From NCBI GenBank assembly GCA_004335835.1, contig RWJK01001849.1:62001-126000 (forward strand): a DNA stretch of 64,000 bases, given 5' to 3'. Source of the stretch: Scenedesmus sp. ARA3 (lineage: Eukaryota > Chlorophyta > Chlorophyceae > Sphaeropleales > Scenedesmaceae). The translations under genes and the position numbers were made by a program. Below are positions 23,088 through 34,926 of this stretch, one piece after another (the first letter of the stretch is position 1; every line of letters starts with the position of its first letter). The notes beneath the pieces are model-generated. The model saw nothing but the letters and a program-made list of their open reading frames with translations. It did not search any database and was not told the DNA's origin.

Positions 23088-24583
23088 GTCGCTCGCACGG
23101 TGTTGTGTTCATTGCGCGAAGCCGTGTCATCAGCGATTGATGTTGCTGACGTGCTTTGCAAGCGGCCTGCTCCAGGTTCTTGCAGTCTTGCAGCTGCCCA
23201 GCCAGCTGATATCTTGCATGTGCGCTGGCGCCGTGCTGGGTGTCTAACTGGTCCGGCAGATTTAGTGTGTAACGAGTTGCAGGACGCACACTTTGCAAAG
23301 GCACACTGCAAACATGATGCATGGGCAGATTTACTGCTGGTGAGGTCCCGGACCTAGGGCCTATGCAACTCTCAGGCATCCACCAGCTGCAGCAGGACGC
23401 TATCACAGAACACCTGGCATCCGTAGGAACTGCCTGGCGACTTCAGGCCTCGTGATGCATGCTTGTTACTGCTAAACGCTGTGTGCTATTCGCCCGAAGC
23501 TGGTGTGGACAGCAGTAGTGTTGGGTACAGTTGAGCCCTGACCAGTTGCCAACTGTCAGCGGCTGTTTCAGCAACGGCCGGGGTCGGATCGTGCTGGCTG
23601 TGCCACCATAGAAACGGGACAAGAAGCTGCCTGTTGTACGTGATCCTGATCATTTGGTGTTACACCATGACGACACCAACCCTGTGTGCCAGTTGTCACG
23701 CTGTCCAATACGAATGAATCAACAGCCCGATTCTCCTGAAAGAGATGCTTAACATTCAATGCATGCCAGCACCCGCTCCGCACACCAACACACATCAGCC
23801 CAGACGCCAACATGCATTCTACTTGTTGGAAAATAGGGCAGGCGCGCCACAGCAGCACGCACAGCCGTCACCATCATGCATGCATGGATGAACATGCATA
23901 AAGCCTTCCTTTGTTGCATTGCGTGCAAAACTAGAGCATGCATGCTGTGCGGCGGATCTAAACGGACACAACAAGTTGAGCAGTCAACATGCACACGAGC
24001 AACAGCATCGCTAGAGTCAGGAGCAGACCACCACCCAGCTCCTTGTGTCACCAGGCAAGCCACACATGCTATTGAGCAGCCAAGTGCATACTCTGCCAAC
24101 GCCAATCGCCTGTCTTGCAGGACCTAACTTGACACGCACGTCTCAGACAACAAGTCTGCTATGCAATTGCACTATGCACTAGACACCAAACTACCAGCCT
24201 TTTAACACTTTGTAATGGCCAGGCCAGGCCAGCACCACTGCCGTTACTGTGTGGTGGCCACTTTCGCACGCTGCTCATTCAACCAACACACACAACCAAT
24301 AAGAACCCCTGCTCACACCCTCCTGCCGCCCCTGCCGCACCACTGTATGTACCGGTACCAAACCCCCAGCTATCAACAAAACGGGCCCCTGCTGTCGCCT
24401 GATCCGAGCCTAAACACTAAACCACCTGATCCACCACCGAATAAAACTCGTGCGCCCTCCCTCGCTTACTCAACCTTAGCCTCAATCCTTCCCCCGCTCC
24501 CCTCCCCTCCCACACAATCATAGCTGCATGCTGCACCCCAATAGCCCCAGCCAGCACCACACTCGCCGGCTAGCCAGCTACCC
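23088..24583. other. Tail-to-tail intergenic region after the SRR1-like gene
   Basis: About 1.5 kb without supported coding sequence, between two convergent genes. The stretch from about 24300 to 24540 is C-rich on the plus strand and is probably 3' UTR of the minus-strand gene. Nothing else was recognised. Confidence 0.5.
23268..23272 (+). promoter_or_regulatory. Candidate polyadenylation signal (TGTAA) of the SRR1-like gene
   Basis: TGTAA lies 181 bases after the stop codon, the first such motif downstream. Assigned by analogy with chlorophyte genes. Confidence 0.45.
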
Positions 24584-27500
24584 TTACCAGCCCCCGGCCC
24601 CATGGTGCATCGCCTGCGGGTGCGGGTGGTGCATAGCCGGGTGCTGCTGCTGCTGCTGCTGCTGCTGACCCATGGGCATAGATGGTGGGGCCATAGGCAT
24701 AGACATGGCCATAGGGGCCCCTAGCTGATGGGGTGCCAGGAACGGCACAGACAGGCCAGGCATAGGCACTCCCAGAGCACCAGCAGGCGGCATCAGTGGC
24801 ATGGATGCCATACCATGACCACCCCAGCCACCTTGCTGCTCTGCAGCCATCAGCTGCTGCTGCTGCTCGGGTGCATAGCCGCTGCTGCCGCTGTCTGGGT
24901 GCAAGCCATAGCCGGGCGGCTGCTGCTGCTGCATGTGCTGCTGCTGCTGCGGCCATGCGCCAGCCGGCATGCCGCCAGCTGCTGCTGCTGCTGCTGCCGC
25001 GGCCTCGTGCTCCTGCTGCGCCTCTGCATGCCGCACCATCTCCTCTGCTCCCGGGTGCTTGAAGAAGCGGCCAGGACCCGCCTCGCCAAACACAGCCGGG
25101 CGCGCCTGCATGAACCTAGGCGCTGTGCCGTAAATGGGGTGGTAGTGCACGCCCCAGTCCAGAGGAGTCAGCGCAATGTTGACCTGCAGCTCCTGGGCAT
25201 CGCCCCACACTGCAGCCTGGTGAGGGTCCTCAGGCAAGATGCTCAGCAGCATGCGCACCAGCTCGTGCTCGTTGCGCATGTGCTGCTGCGCGGCCTGCGG
25301 CGACGGCGGCTGCGGCTGCGGAGGCTGCACTGCGCCGCGCGCCTGCTGCTGCTGCTGCCGGTGAGGCACGGGGCCAAACCCAGGAGGCGGAGCCTTGCCG
25401 CCTGCTGCTGCAGCTGGCACCTGTGGAACTGCTGGCGGCGCGGCACCACCTGCTCCCGGCGCGCCGCGCACGCCAACACCCACCGCGCCTCCTGCTGCTG
25501 CTGCTGCGGGGTCGCCCGCCACAGCAGCGGAGTGCGGCGCAGGAGCCTTGCTTCCCAGCATCTCCCGCATCTGCTTGTTATCCTCCTCAAGCCTGCTGAA
25601 GCTCTCCTGCCACTGCCGCAGGCTCGCTGCCAGCCCATCTCGCTCCGCGGCAGCCTGCTGCAGCAGATCCAGCTGGCCCCGCAGTGCGCCGTTCTCGTGG
25701 AACAGAGCGTCCATCTGCCCGCGCAGCTGCTGTGCTTGCAGCCGCTCTGATTCGAAGTCTGCGGTGAGTGCCGCAAGGTCTGCCTCCGCGCGACTGGCGC
25801 GGCTGGTGGCAGCAGAAAGCTTGCCCTCAAAGTCCTGCACAGCACCAGCAGCAGCAGCAACAGCAGCAGGCATAGGTCAGCATTTCCAGCGAGAGAGATG
25901 CAACTACGAAGGACTCTCAACTCTTGACTGCTGTGGCAACTGATGTGGCAAGCAGAAACACTGGCAGAAGTATCACACAAGTGCTTTGCCCCTGCCCGCC
26001 GCATGTCAAGCAGCTGCGCAAGTGTGCAGACCACTCATGCTGCCTTGTTCCTCATCTCGTATCACCGCTTGCTCACCTTGGCGCGCCGCCGCTCAGCCTC
26101 CAGTTCCCGCCCCATGGCAGCAGCCTTCTCTTCAGCCACCACGCCCCTGGCCTTTTCAGCCTCAAGCTGCGCAGCGCGCTGCTTGCAAGCCGCCTCCTCT
26201 CCCTTCAAAGCCTCTGCCAGCTCAAATAGCTGCGCACTGATTGGCGGCCGCGCTGCTGCCGCGCCGCTGCCGCTGTTGCTGCTGCGCGCCGCGCCGCCGG
26301 CGCTGTGCGGCTTGCTGCTGCCGCCGCTGGCTGCAGTAGTGCCTGTGAGGGCAGTGACTGCAGCTACAGCCGCACTTGCGGCTGCCTTGGCAGCAGTGTC
26401 CTGCAAGCTGGCTGGCCCGTGCTGCTGCTGCTGCTGCTGCTGCTGGGAAGCGGAGTGCAGTGCTGCATTGTCAAACATGCGCTGCTCTAGCTGGTTGCTG
26501 TAGATGCTGCCGCTGCGGCTGGAGCTGCCAGAAGCTGGGCCCGAGCTGGTCACACCTCCTCCAGCCTGGAATGGCACCAGGCCAGACACAGTGGGACTGA
26601 ACACAGGTGCATTAACAGACAGGCCAGCACGTGCCGCAGCTGCTGCTGCTGCCACTGCCGCCTTGCTGCTGGCGCTGCCAGTTGACGTTGGTGCTGCAGG
26701 CGGCTGTGCTGGCGCTGCTGCATGCGGCGCTGCTGGCTCCTCTGCCGCTGGCTTGGCTTCAGGCTGCTGCTGCTGCTGCCTGGCAGCTGCTGGCTGCACT
26801 GCCGGGGCTGCTGCCTGAGCAGCACCAGGAGGAGCTGCACCTGCCTTGATGTGCCTGTCTGCTGCAACAGCAGCAGCTGCAGGTGCTGCTGGTGCTGCGG
26901 CTGCTGGAGCAAGCATAGCTGCAGGTGCTGGCATCTGCTGCATGTGGTGGCTCACACCGTTGCCATCTGCAAATGGCGAGCCAGCCGGCGGCGCATAAGC
27001 GGGCTCAAACCCTGCGCCAAATGCATCAGCGCCACCAAACGCATCCCCAAAGCCATCTGGGTTGCTGTACACGGCTGCTGTGAATGCTTCTGCAGGGATG
27101 AAGCCGCCAGGGGCCGCTGGTGCAGCAGCGTAGCTGCCAAAGCCGCCGTGGCCGGCCCTGCTGCTGCTGTGCGCGCTGACTGCTGCCATGTTAACAGCCT
27201 GGCTGGATGGCAGGTGAACAGCCTTGTGCGGAGGCTGCTGAACATGCTGCTGCTGCACTGGCACCTGCTGCACTGGCACCGGCACCTGCTGCTGCATCTG
27301 CTGCTGCTGTGCAGCAGAGGAGGCCTTGGCTGCAAGCGCTGTGCTGGGGTTGGGTGGCAGCGACACTGGCGCAGTGGCAACCGGCACACCCTGTGCCGCT
27401 GCACTGCTGCCGTTGCTGTCAGCAGCAGCAGGAGGTGCCGGCTTCAGGTGTGAAGGTGTGCCTGCTGCCCTGCCACCTCCAGTGCCGCTGCTGCGCCTGC

Positions 27501-28800
27501 CCCTGCCAGATGGGGAGTCATGGCGGCCACTTGCTGAGTCACTGCTGCCAGTAGATCCGCTGCGGGCTACGCCAACATGCCTGGGCACGATACGCACCGC
27601 ATCGCCAGCGCCGCTGCCCCTGCCGCCGCTGCCCTGCTCAGGCTTGCTTGCAGCTGTAGCTGCTGCTGCTGGCTTGTCGGCCACCTCTGCCTTGCTGGGT
27701 GCTGCTGCTGCTGCTGCTGCCGGAGTACTGCTGGCAGCGGCTGCCTTGCCGCTGTCTGCAGGAGCTGTTGCTGCTGCGCTGCTGCTGCCGGGCTTGCCGC
27801 CACGCGCCGGCGCTGCTGCCTCAGCTGCTGCTTTGGGCAGAGGCGGGAAGGGCTCCTGCGGGGCCTGCTGCTTCACTGCTGCTGGCTCCTTTGGCTGCGT
27901 GCTTGCAGGAGCCAGGCTCTGGGGCTTGCGGCTCTGTGTTGCCGCAACAGCACTCCAGCTGCGGCCAGGCTGCTGCGCCTGCGCAGGCTGTTTGTCTGCT
28001 GCAGGAGCAGATGCCGCAGCAGCGGCAGCTGGCGTGCTGGCAGCAGCCTGGATAGCATCGCTGCTGGCCCTGGCGCGGGGAGAGGCACCACCACGGCCTG
28101 CTGGCTTGCCACCGCTGGCGCCGCCCCTGGCAGCTGCAGCGCCCGCAGCTGCTGCTGCAGCAGCGCTGGCAGGCTTGTCCTTGTCCTGCGCTGCAGCCCT
28201 TGCCGGCGCTGCCTTGGCAGAGCTGGCAGCAGCCTGATCCGGCTTACTGCCATCAGCAGAAGCCTTATCCTTGGGCTTGACAGCCTGCTTGGCCCCTGGC
28301 ATGCTGGTGCTGTTGCTGCTGATAGTGGTGCTGCTGCTGTTGCTGCCCTGTGCTACCGGGGCGGGGCCTTTGGCGATACTGCCCAGCGCCTGATTCCAAC
28401 GCGAAGGGTTCTCGCCAAACTTTGCTGCTTTGTCTTCCCTGGGAGCGGCGTCGCGAGCGCCAACCTGGTGGTCCTGCTGCAGTTCTGCGTGCTGCGCCTG
28501 ATCACTGTTTACAGCCTTGAGCTTGCTGGGGCGCGACTTCCTAGGTCCCTGACCCCCTCCCTTTGCTGTAGCCTGCAGTAGCAGCCGATCAGATGTGCAC
28601 AGGTGAGTAATGAACCGCACAGCACAGGTCAATGGGCTGAGATCCCAGTGGCTGATGCATGGGACGCTGTTTGGTACTTGAACAAAGCTATAAAGTAGAG
28701 GTTGTTGATATTAGTCCCCAAACAAGCGCAGTCAGCAGGCACGGACAAGGGAACCTTCTCTGCTCACCGCAATGCCTCCTGCAGCGGTCTTCGCCTCCAT
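24584..28800 (-). CDS. Large Ala/Gln-rich coiled-coil protein of unknown function
   Basis: Three exons in transcript order: 28800-28768, 28572-26077 and 25834-24584, all phase 0, 1259 residues. The short first exon encodes MEAKTAAGGIA. I do not recognise the family. Three non-repetitive islands stand out: a basic N-terminal part ending in NPSRWNQALGSIAKGP; a predicted coiled coil, roughly residues 790-945, from QLFELAEALKGEEAA across the exon 2/3 junction to LEEDNKQMREML; and a globular-looking block HELVRMLLSILPEDPHQA through LDWGVHYHPIYG. The rest is Ala, Gln, Ser, Pro and Gly low complexity, with a Met/Pro/Gly-rich tail. Such a layout is common in scaffold or RNA-granule proteins, but no function should be read from it. 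The exon 1 start has support from clean splice sites and phase. Confidence 0.75.
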
Positions 28801-29318
28801 TCGAAATGGCTCTGGTTCTGCAACCATGCACTCTTGCCGACAACGAGGTAGGCGGGCAGATCAGGGCAGTGTTGTGCCTCAACACTTGAAATGCCCGCGC
28901 AGAAGACCCGTGTCAACAAAGCGGCAGAAGCCGCTGATGGCGGGTAAAACCCCCTATTGAGGTGTGGTGTATTTTATTGCCCACCCCTAGGCGTCCCGCA
29001 AGTTGCACAACACAACAGAACTTGGAGGGCTGCAGCACTTGCCACTCCAGTGTGTCAGCGTGCAAAGGTTTGCTAATAGCTCTTCGTTGGCTTCGTTGCA
29101 GCAGTCATAGCACTTCGAAGCTACATCAGAAGTACGAGACCTGAGCCCTGAGCCCTGCACTGTACCCAGTGACGGTGTTTATTAGTCCTTGTAGGTGACT
29201 TGAAGTTCATGTGTGTGTTATACATCTGCCTTGGATTCTTGTGAACTTTCAGAGCATCCTCATTACTATCACCTGCTTCAAGTCCGCATTTAAGATTCTG
29301 TGAGCAGTGCACGCAAGC
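28801..29318. other. Divergent promoter region
   Basis: About 520 bp between the start codons of the minus-strand coiled-coil gene and the plus-strand SDR-like gene. No gene or clear motif was identified. It presumably contains both promoters and 5' UTRs. Confidence 0.45.
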
Positions 29319-30956
29319 ATGGCCGATCGCTCTCAGCCTTCTGTGCGCAAAATCGCTCTAAAGTTCAACCAAAACCCGTTCAAGCTGGATCCATCGCCAC
29401 CAGGCAGCGAAGCGGCAAGCCAGGCTGAGGCAGGTGTGTATGTGCTGGTGTGACCTCATGCCTTGAAACGCCCACAGACGGTAAACGCTTAGTGAATTAA
29501 TTATCACTATATAGTTTACAAAAGCGTATGTCTTGTTTTGCAGGAGCGCTGCTCGGTGCTGAAGACGATAAGGGTACCTTGGACCAGCAGCTCCACAGCC
29601 CTGATCAGCCTGGCACCAGCACCAAGCAGCAGGCTAGCTCACAAACATCAGCACAGACCGTGAAGCCGTTCATCTTTCACGACGAGGACGCAATCCTGTC
29701 TTCTGCGCAGATGCAGCAGCCCAGTCCTGCCGCAGCAGAGCACGCTGCTGCCTCCTCAGATGCTGCATTGGCAGCAGAGCAGCTGCATTTGTCTGCGGCT
29801 GAGCAGCAGCAGACCTTCATAAGTGCAAGGGAGCTGCTGCAGCGCTTTCCTGCTGCAGAGAAGCAGCAGCAACAGGTCAGCAGTGACATCAAAGACCAGG
29901 GCAGCTTCAGCTTCGATGTGCCCCAGACTTCATCCAATGCAGCTGAGGAGCTGCACCTCTCCACTACTGAGCAGCAGCAGCCTCTGAGCACTGCAGAGGA
30001 GCAGCAGCCCTCGCCTGCTACACAGCTGCTCAGCAGCGGCAACAGCAGCGCAGACACGCAGCAGACATCTTCTGTTGCAGAGCTACCGGCCTCTTCAGGT
30101 GCATCAAAAGAGGAGGAGAGGTTTCCAACTGCCGAGGAGCAGCAGCCCCTCACTATTCCTGAGGAGCAGCAGCAGCCTCTGCTGCCTGCTGCGGTGCAGC
30201 AGCAGCCTCTGCTGCCTGCTGCGGTGCAGCAGGGCAGCAGCAGCAGCGCACATGAGCAGCAGACCACCTCTGTTGCAGAGGTGCTGGCATCAGGAGCAGA
30301 GCAGGAGCTGCCTGTGACAGCTGCTGAGCAGCAGCAGCAGCAGCAGCCCCTCACCATCCCAGAGGAGCTTTCAGAGCAGCAGCCTGCTGCATTGCAGCAG
30401 GGCAGCAGCAGCAGCACGGGCGAGGAGCAGCAGCCTCTGCTTGGAGATGTCGAAGAGCAGCAGACCTCCTCCGGCCATGCATTGCAGCAGGAGGAGTTCT
30501 CCTCTATGGGTGAGGAGCAGCAGCTGCTGACAGGTGAAGGGCGGCAGCAGCAGGACACGGCCACAGGTGGAGAGCAGCTGCCCTCCAATGCAGAGGCACT
30601 GCAGCAGAGCCCAGGTACTGCTGCGGAGGAGGACCAAGCCTGGCCCTCTGCAGAGCAGCAGCAGCAGCAGCAGCCAGCGCGCAGCTCTACTGCAGAGGAT
30701 TGGGAGATCCTCACCACTGAGGAGACGTCCACCCCAGCAGCAGAGGAGCAGCAGCCCTCTTCCACCACCTGGCAGCAGCAGCGGCAGCGGCAGCCTTGGT
30801 ACACCTCATCTGCCGAGGAGAGGGAGATCTTTGCCACAGAAGAGCAGCCCACCACAGCAGAAACTGCAGCACCAATGCAGCAGCCCGCTGCCACCACTGA
30901 GCAGCAGCAGGAGCAGCAGCAGCAGCAGGAGGAGACCTTCTCAGCTCCTGCTGCCA

Positions 30957-30995
<39 letters not shown>

Positions 30996-32126
30996 CAACC
31001 ACCCAGCAAGGCCTCCCCCTAGCTGGCAAGTCCTGCCTGCTGATCGGCCAGCGCCCCACACCCCTCATCTCAGAGACAGCGCAGCTGCTGCTGCGCCAGG
31101 GCGCACAGGTCACCCTAGCCCTACGCCACCCCACAGACTCCCAGCTGCTGGCCAAATCCATCTGCCAGCGCCTGCCGCAGCATGCTGGATCGCTGCTGCA
31201 TGCGCAGACGCCCCTCAACTTTGGGTCGCAGGCTAGCGTCAGGGGTTTTGCTGGCGCGCTGAATGCCAGCCCTGCGAGTCTGGATTTGATGCTGCTGCAT
31301 GCTGCAGAGGGCGGCAGCGGCAGGCGGCGCTGGTACACTGCAGAGGGCGTGTCGGGCGCAGCACAGGTGAGAGGGAGGTGTACATGCAGTTGTGCTTCAG
31401 CCTGCTGCTGTTGTTGATGATATGATGGCGTGGCATGTTTTTGGCGGGCACACCATGTGACACGGCATGCAGCTTACGTGGCGCATGCACACAGCAGTGC
31501 TGCCACCTGCCGGTGTGGTTGTAAATGCGAGCAAACCAAGCTGCATGCACAGTTGGCCTGTTGTCACAGTTGTACCGCTGTGAAGTTGAGACGGACATTG
31601 ACGGTGCCTGGCGGATTGCAAGCGGCATGGTTAGGATATGGTCATGTAGTGGAGCCTGTAGGGTTTTTGCGCAACACCCACCTTGGCGCTCTGGTGCATA
31701 GAATGGTCAAAGTGTCTGCACATCTTGTGCATGGCACCAAAAGCATAGAGCTGCCAAGCACCAGCCACCAGGCGCACACGAGGTCCGACATGGTTGTGCA
31801 TCCGTGGGGGTAGTGGAAGGTGTGAAAGCTTGTGCGCAGCGAGCCACTTGCGTGCACAATTATAAACAGTAAGGACAGTTTTGCCAGGCCACAGTCTGAC
31901 AAGGATCCTGTCAGGATGTGCTGGCTGCTCCTGGTCAGACTGTGGCCTAGCAAAAGCCAGATGAACACGAGGTGTGCAAGCAACGCTGTCAGGCAGCTGG
32001 ATAATATTTTTTGAAACTAGTATGCTTGATGCCACACACAAGGCAGCTACGCATGCGCATGTGCTTCCTGCACACGGTGCAACAGCGCCTGTGGTTGGCA
32101 CTTCCCTCACGGCTGATAGAACACTG

Positions 32127-32176
<50 letters not shown>

Positions 32177-32928
32177 AGCACTGATTGACCCCCTCCTCCC
32201 CCCCCCCACCCTTTAGGTGGGCTTCCTGGGCCCCACCTACCTGCTGTACCTTGCAGTTAACCAACCTGCCTGCCTGCTGCTGCTGCTGCTGCTGCTACCC
32301 CCTCTACCATTCCCTCTCCTCTTCAGGTGGGCTTCCTGGGCCCTGCCCTGCCCTGCCTACCTGCTGCACCTTACAGCCAAGCAACCTGCGTGCCTGCCTG
32401 CCACTGTACTATTGTGCACTCCCTTTTTGCAGGTGGGCTTCCTGGGCCCCGCCTACCTGCTGTACCTGCTGCAGCCCAAGCTGGCAGCCTGCAGCACGCA
32501 GCTGCTGCTCACAGCCTCACCGCTGCACAGGCTGGGCCAGATTGACGACGCAGGGGCGCTGCTGCACGACTGGGCGGGTGGCAGCAGCGGGGAGAGCCAG
32601 CTGGCACTGCTGGCGTATGCGCGGCAGCTGGCGGGGCACCTGGGGGAGTACGGCGTGGCTGCTGCTGCGGTTGATGTGGGTGAGTGGCGTTGCAGTTGCG
32701 TGAGGGGTGGCTGTTACTGAGGACGGCAGTCTGTTATGTGTAAGGGATGTTGTGCTTTTCGGAAAGTGGCAACTGCCTAGAGCTACTGTGGGATGTGCTC
32801 ATCCTCGCCTGTATCTGCGATCCATGCTGCATGCCACATGGCCAGTGCTGCACTGCAGCTACTGCGCCTGCTGCCGCTGCTGCCGCTGCTGCCGCTGCTG
32901 CCGCTGCTGCCGCTGCTGCCGCTGCTGC

Positions 32929-32962
<34 letters not shown>

Positions 32963-34501
32963 CTGCCCCTGCAGGCATCCTGCGCGAGCAGCCCCTGGCA
33001 GGCTCACTGCTGCGCAAGCTGCCTCCGCTGCCGCAGCTGCTGGCCTTGCTGCTGCCGGCATCATCCGACTCAGCACGCCTGCTGGCTGGTGTAGCTGGGG
33101 AGCTGCTGACTGCCAAGGCTGCTGCTGCTGACACTGCTGCTGCCAGGCCTGTGGCCACAGCAGCAGCAGCAGATGAGATGGAGGAGTTGGCAGCAGGTGC
33201 AGCTGGGCAGCAGCAGCAGCGGCAGCAGCAGCAGGGTGAGGGAGGCAGCATTGGGCCTGTGGAGGAGGCGGCTGAGCAGGATGCAATGGGGGGTGGGGCC
33301 CTGTCTGCCCAGGGCACGGAGTTTTCAGAGTCTGTTGGTGAGAGCTCTGATTCAGCAGCAGGTGCAGGTGTAGAGGCAGGGACCGCAGGAGCAACAGAAG
33401 GAGGAGTGGATGAAGGAACATCTAGGGCCTCAGGTACAGCAGGATTTGATCAGAAGCGCCGTGCAGCGGCAGCAGCAGCGGAGCACCCTGCAGGTGCCCT
33501 GTCAGATGATTGGGAGGTGCAGCAGGGAGAGGTGCAGCATGATGAGGTGTGGAGGCAGGGCGATCAGGCCGGCACTGCTGCTGCAGGATCTGACAATGCA
33601 GCTGCAGGCGCCGATGTGTCAGATGTGGCTGCACCAGAGGCCAGTGTGGCTAGCAGTGCAGTAAATGCAGCTGCAGTTGGAGGGAGTGAGGGTTTGCTTG
33701 AAGGGGCTGGCAGGGTGGCTGGTGCTGCTGCAGGGGGCCTGCAGAAGGGTGCTGCAGAGGCTGGCATGGAGCAGCAGCAGGTGCCGGGTGGTGGTGCTGC
33801 TGCGGCTGTCAATGGTGGTGGTGGCAGTGGTGCTGGGGTTGCAACTGGCAAGAGCTTCAGGTGAGCCACTGGGCTTTGAACAGTGCAGCTGATGCAGACA
33901 TTATGTGCACTAGTGGCGCATCCTCTTGCCATGGGCTAAGCGCGTTCGCTGCTGCGGTGGTGGTTGTCGGCAGCATGCCTGAGTGCAGCAGCCGCAGCAG
34001 AGCTGGCTGTTGTTGACAACCCCAACACTCACCATCACTCTCACTCGCAGGTACATCTCCCGCGGGCTGCTGGCCACCCCCCTGCTCACCTCGCTGGACC
34101 ACGCCGGCCGCACCTCCTGGGTCACCCGTGCCCTGAGCTCCCTCACCCACCCCGCCTACACACTGGCCAGCAGCAGCATCGTCTATGCCTGCCTGCTGCT
34201 GGACTGGCCAGCACGGGCTTGGCTGTTGGGCCCCGCTGGTGCTGCTACTGGGTGGGCTGAGGCGGTGCTGGGGTCTCGTGCTGCTAAGGTGATGGAGCGG
34301 CTGCAGAGGGCTGTGCCCGGGGTTCAGGGTGTGGCTGCTGTGAGTGGTGGTTCTGCTGCAGGGGATAGTGGCTGGGGGAGGGCAAATGCAGCGCATGGTG
34401 GGGTGGAGTGGGCTGAGGTGAGCCCTGGGGGGCTGGTGGGAAGTGAGGTGGTGGGGCAGCAGCTGTGGCAGCTGGTCAATGAGGAGGCAGGGCGTGCGTG
34501 A
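29319..34501 (+). CDS. Short-chain dehydrogenase/reductase-like protein, catalytic motifs degenerate
   Basis: Five exons: 29319-29433, 29544-31366, 32433-32679, 32975-33860 and 34051-34501, giving 1173 residues. After a short N-terminus comes a Gln/Glu/Ser/Ala-rich stretch of about 480 residues. A Rossmann SDR core resembling the retinol dehydrogenase/WWOX group then starts near residue 533 (KSCLLIGQRPTPLISETAQL, then GAQVTLALR). Exon 3 supplies VGFLGPAYLLYLLQPKL and LLLTASPLHRLGQID, matching the usual NHLGHFLLT and VSS-RG segments. The C-terminus GQQLWQLVNEEA also fits. However, the Gly-rich TGxxxGxG loop is replaced, and where YxxxK is expected the sequence reads LAYARQLAGHL, so Tyr and Lys appear lost. 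A second low-complexity insert interrupts the core in exon 4. I infer a non-catalytic or unusual SDR. Introns and the 3' flank carry exon echoes. Confidence 0.78.
31879..31955. repeat. Short perfect-type hairpin in SDR-like intron 2
   Basis: Inverted repeat with 22-base arms (31879-31900 and 31934-31955, one mismatch: GCCAGGCC against GCTAGGCC) around a 33-base loop. It could be a remnant of a small inverted-repeat element or a structured RNA. No target duplication was found. Confidence 0.7.
32128..32175. repeat. (CTG)16 tract in SDR-like intron 2
   Basis: Sixteen CTG units followed by a C-rich tract and then TTTAG, the acceptor-like start of the first exon 3 echo at 32217. Confidence 0.95.
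32211..32470. repeat. Three-copy acceptor-anchored array at SDR-like exon 3
   Basis: The intron end plus start of exon 3 (AGGTGGGCTTCCTGGGCCC and a Tyr-Leu-Leu stretch) occurs at 32217, 32327 and, for the real exon, 32433. All three have an AG directly before GTGGGC. The 32217 copy is 216 bases upstream, in frame with the exon and open through to it. The 32327 copy is out of frame. Confidence 0.93.
32862..32960. repeat. CCG/CTG triplet tract before SDR-like exon 4
   Basis: About 14 TGC-CGC units grading into pure CTG, directly upstream of the exon 4 acceptor at 32974. Confidence 0.9.
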
Positions 34502-34926
34502 GGACTTGTGTGAGGCATGTTGGCACATTGGCTACTTGGGACAGGGGGTGGCAACAATGCGCTTGCGTGCTGCTGAGTAGTAGGGGGGATTTGTGTGCTT
34601 TTATGGTCGGCTGGGACAGCAGCTGTGGCAGCTGGTGAATGCGGAGGCCGGGCGCGCATGAGAGCCCATTGCAACATGTGATGTGTCATCTTCTTGCCAT
34701 CAAAATGTGTGGGATGATGGCGGCAGCAGTGCACATGCATGCGCAGGTGCTGCTGTTTGGTAGAGTGGGGGAATTGGGCTGGAGGTGTGCTGCCTGGCAG
34801 CATTTGTTGAAGCGCCTTGCATCGGTTGAAGGCTGCCGCAGGCTCATGGGCTGCTGTGCTGGTGGGAAATGAGGTGGTGGGGCAGCAGCTGTGGCAGCTC
34901 GTCAGTGAGGAGGCGGGGCGCGCATG
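34430..34926. repeat. Three copies of the SDR-like C-terminal coding end
   Basis: The final codons (GQQLWQLVNEEAGRA and stop, ending 34501) are echoed at about 34612-34663 and 34862-34926. The last copy also includes the upstream GAGGTGGTGGGGC block. The echoes lie beyond the stop, about 150-270 bp apart, and each ends in a TGA. Confidence 0.9.

Noticed and set aside
24728..28581. Long plus-strand frames opposite the coiled-coil gene
   Set aside because: Leu/Cys/Arg-rich antisense reading of Gln/Ala codons with no splice support. The minus strand gives a coherent three-exon model.
29677..31338. 553-codon minus-strand frame opposite SDR-like exon 2
   Set aside because: Cys/Ser-rich antisense of the Gln/Ala repeat. 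The plus-strand frame continues in phase into SDR core exons.
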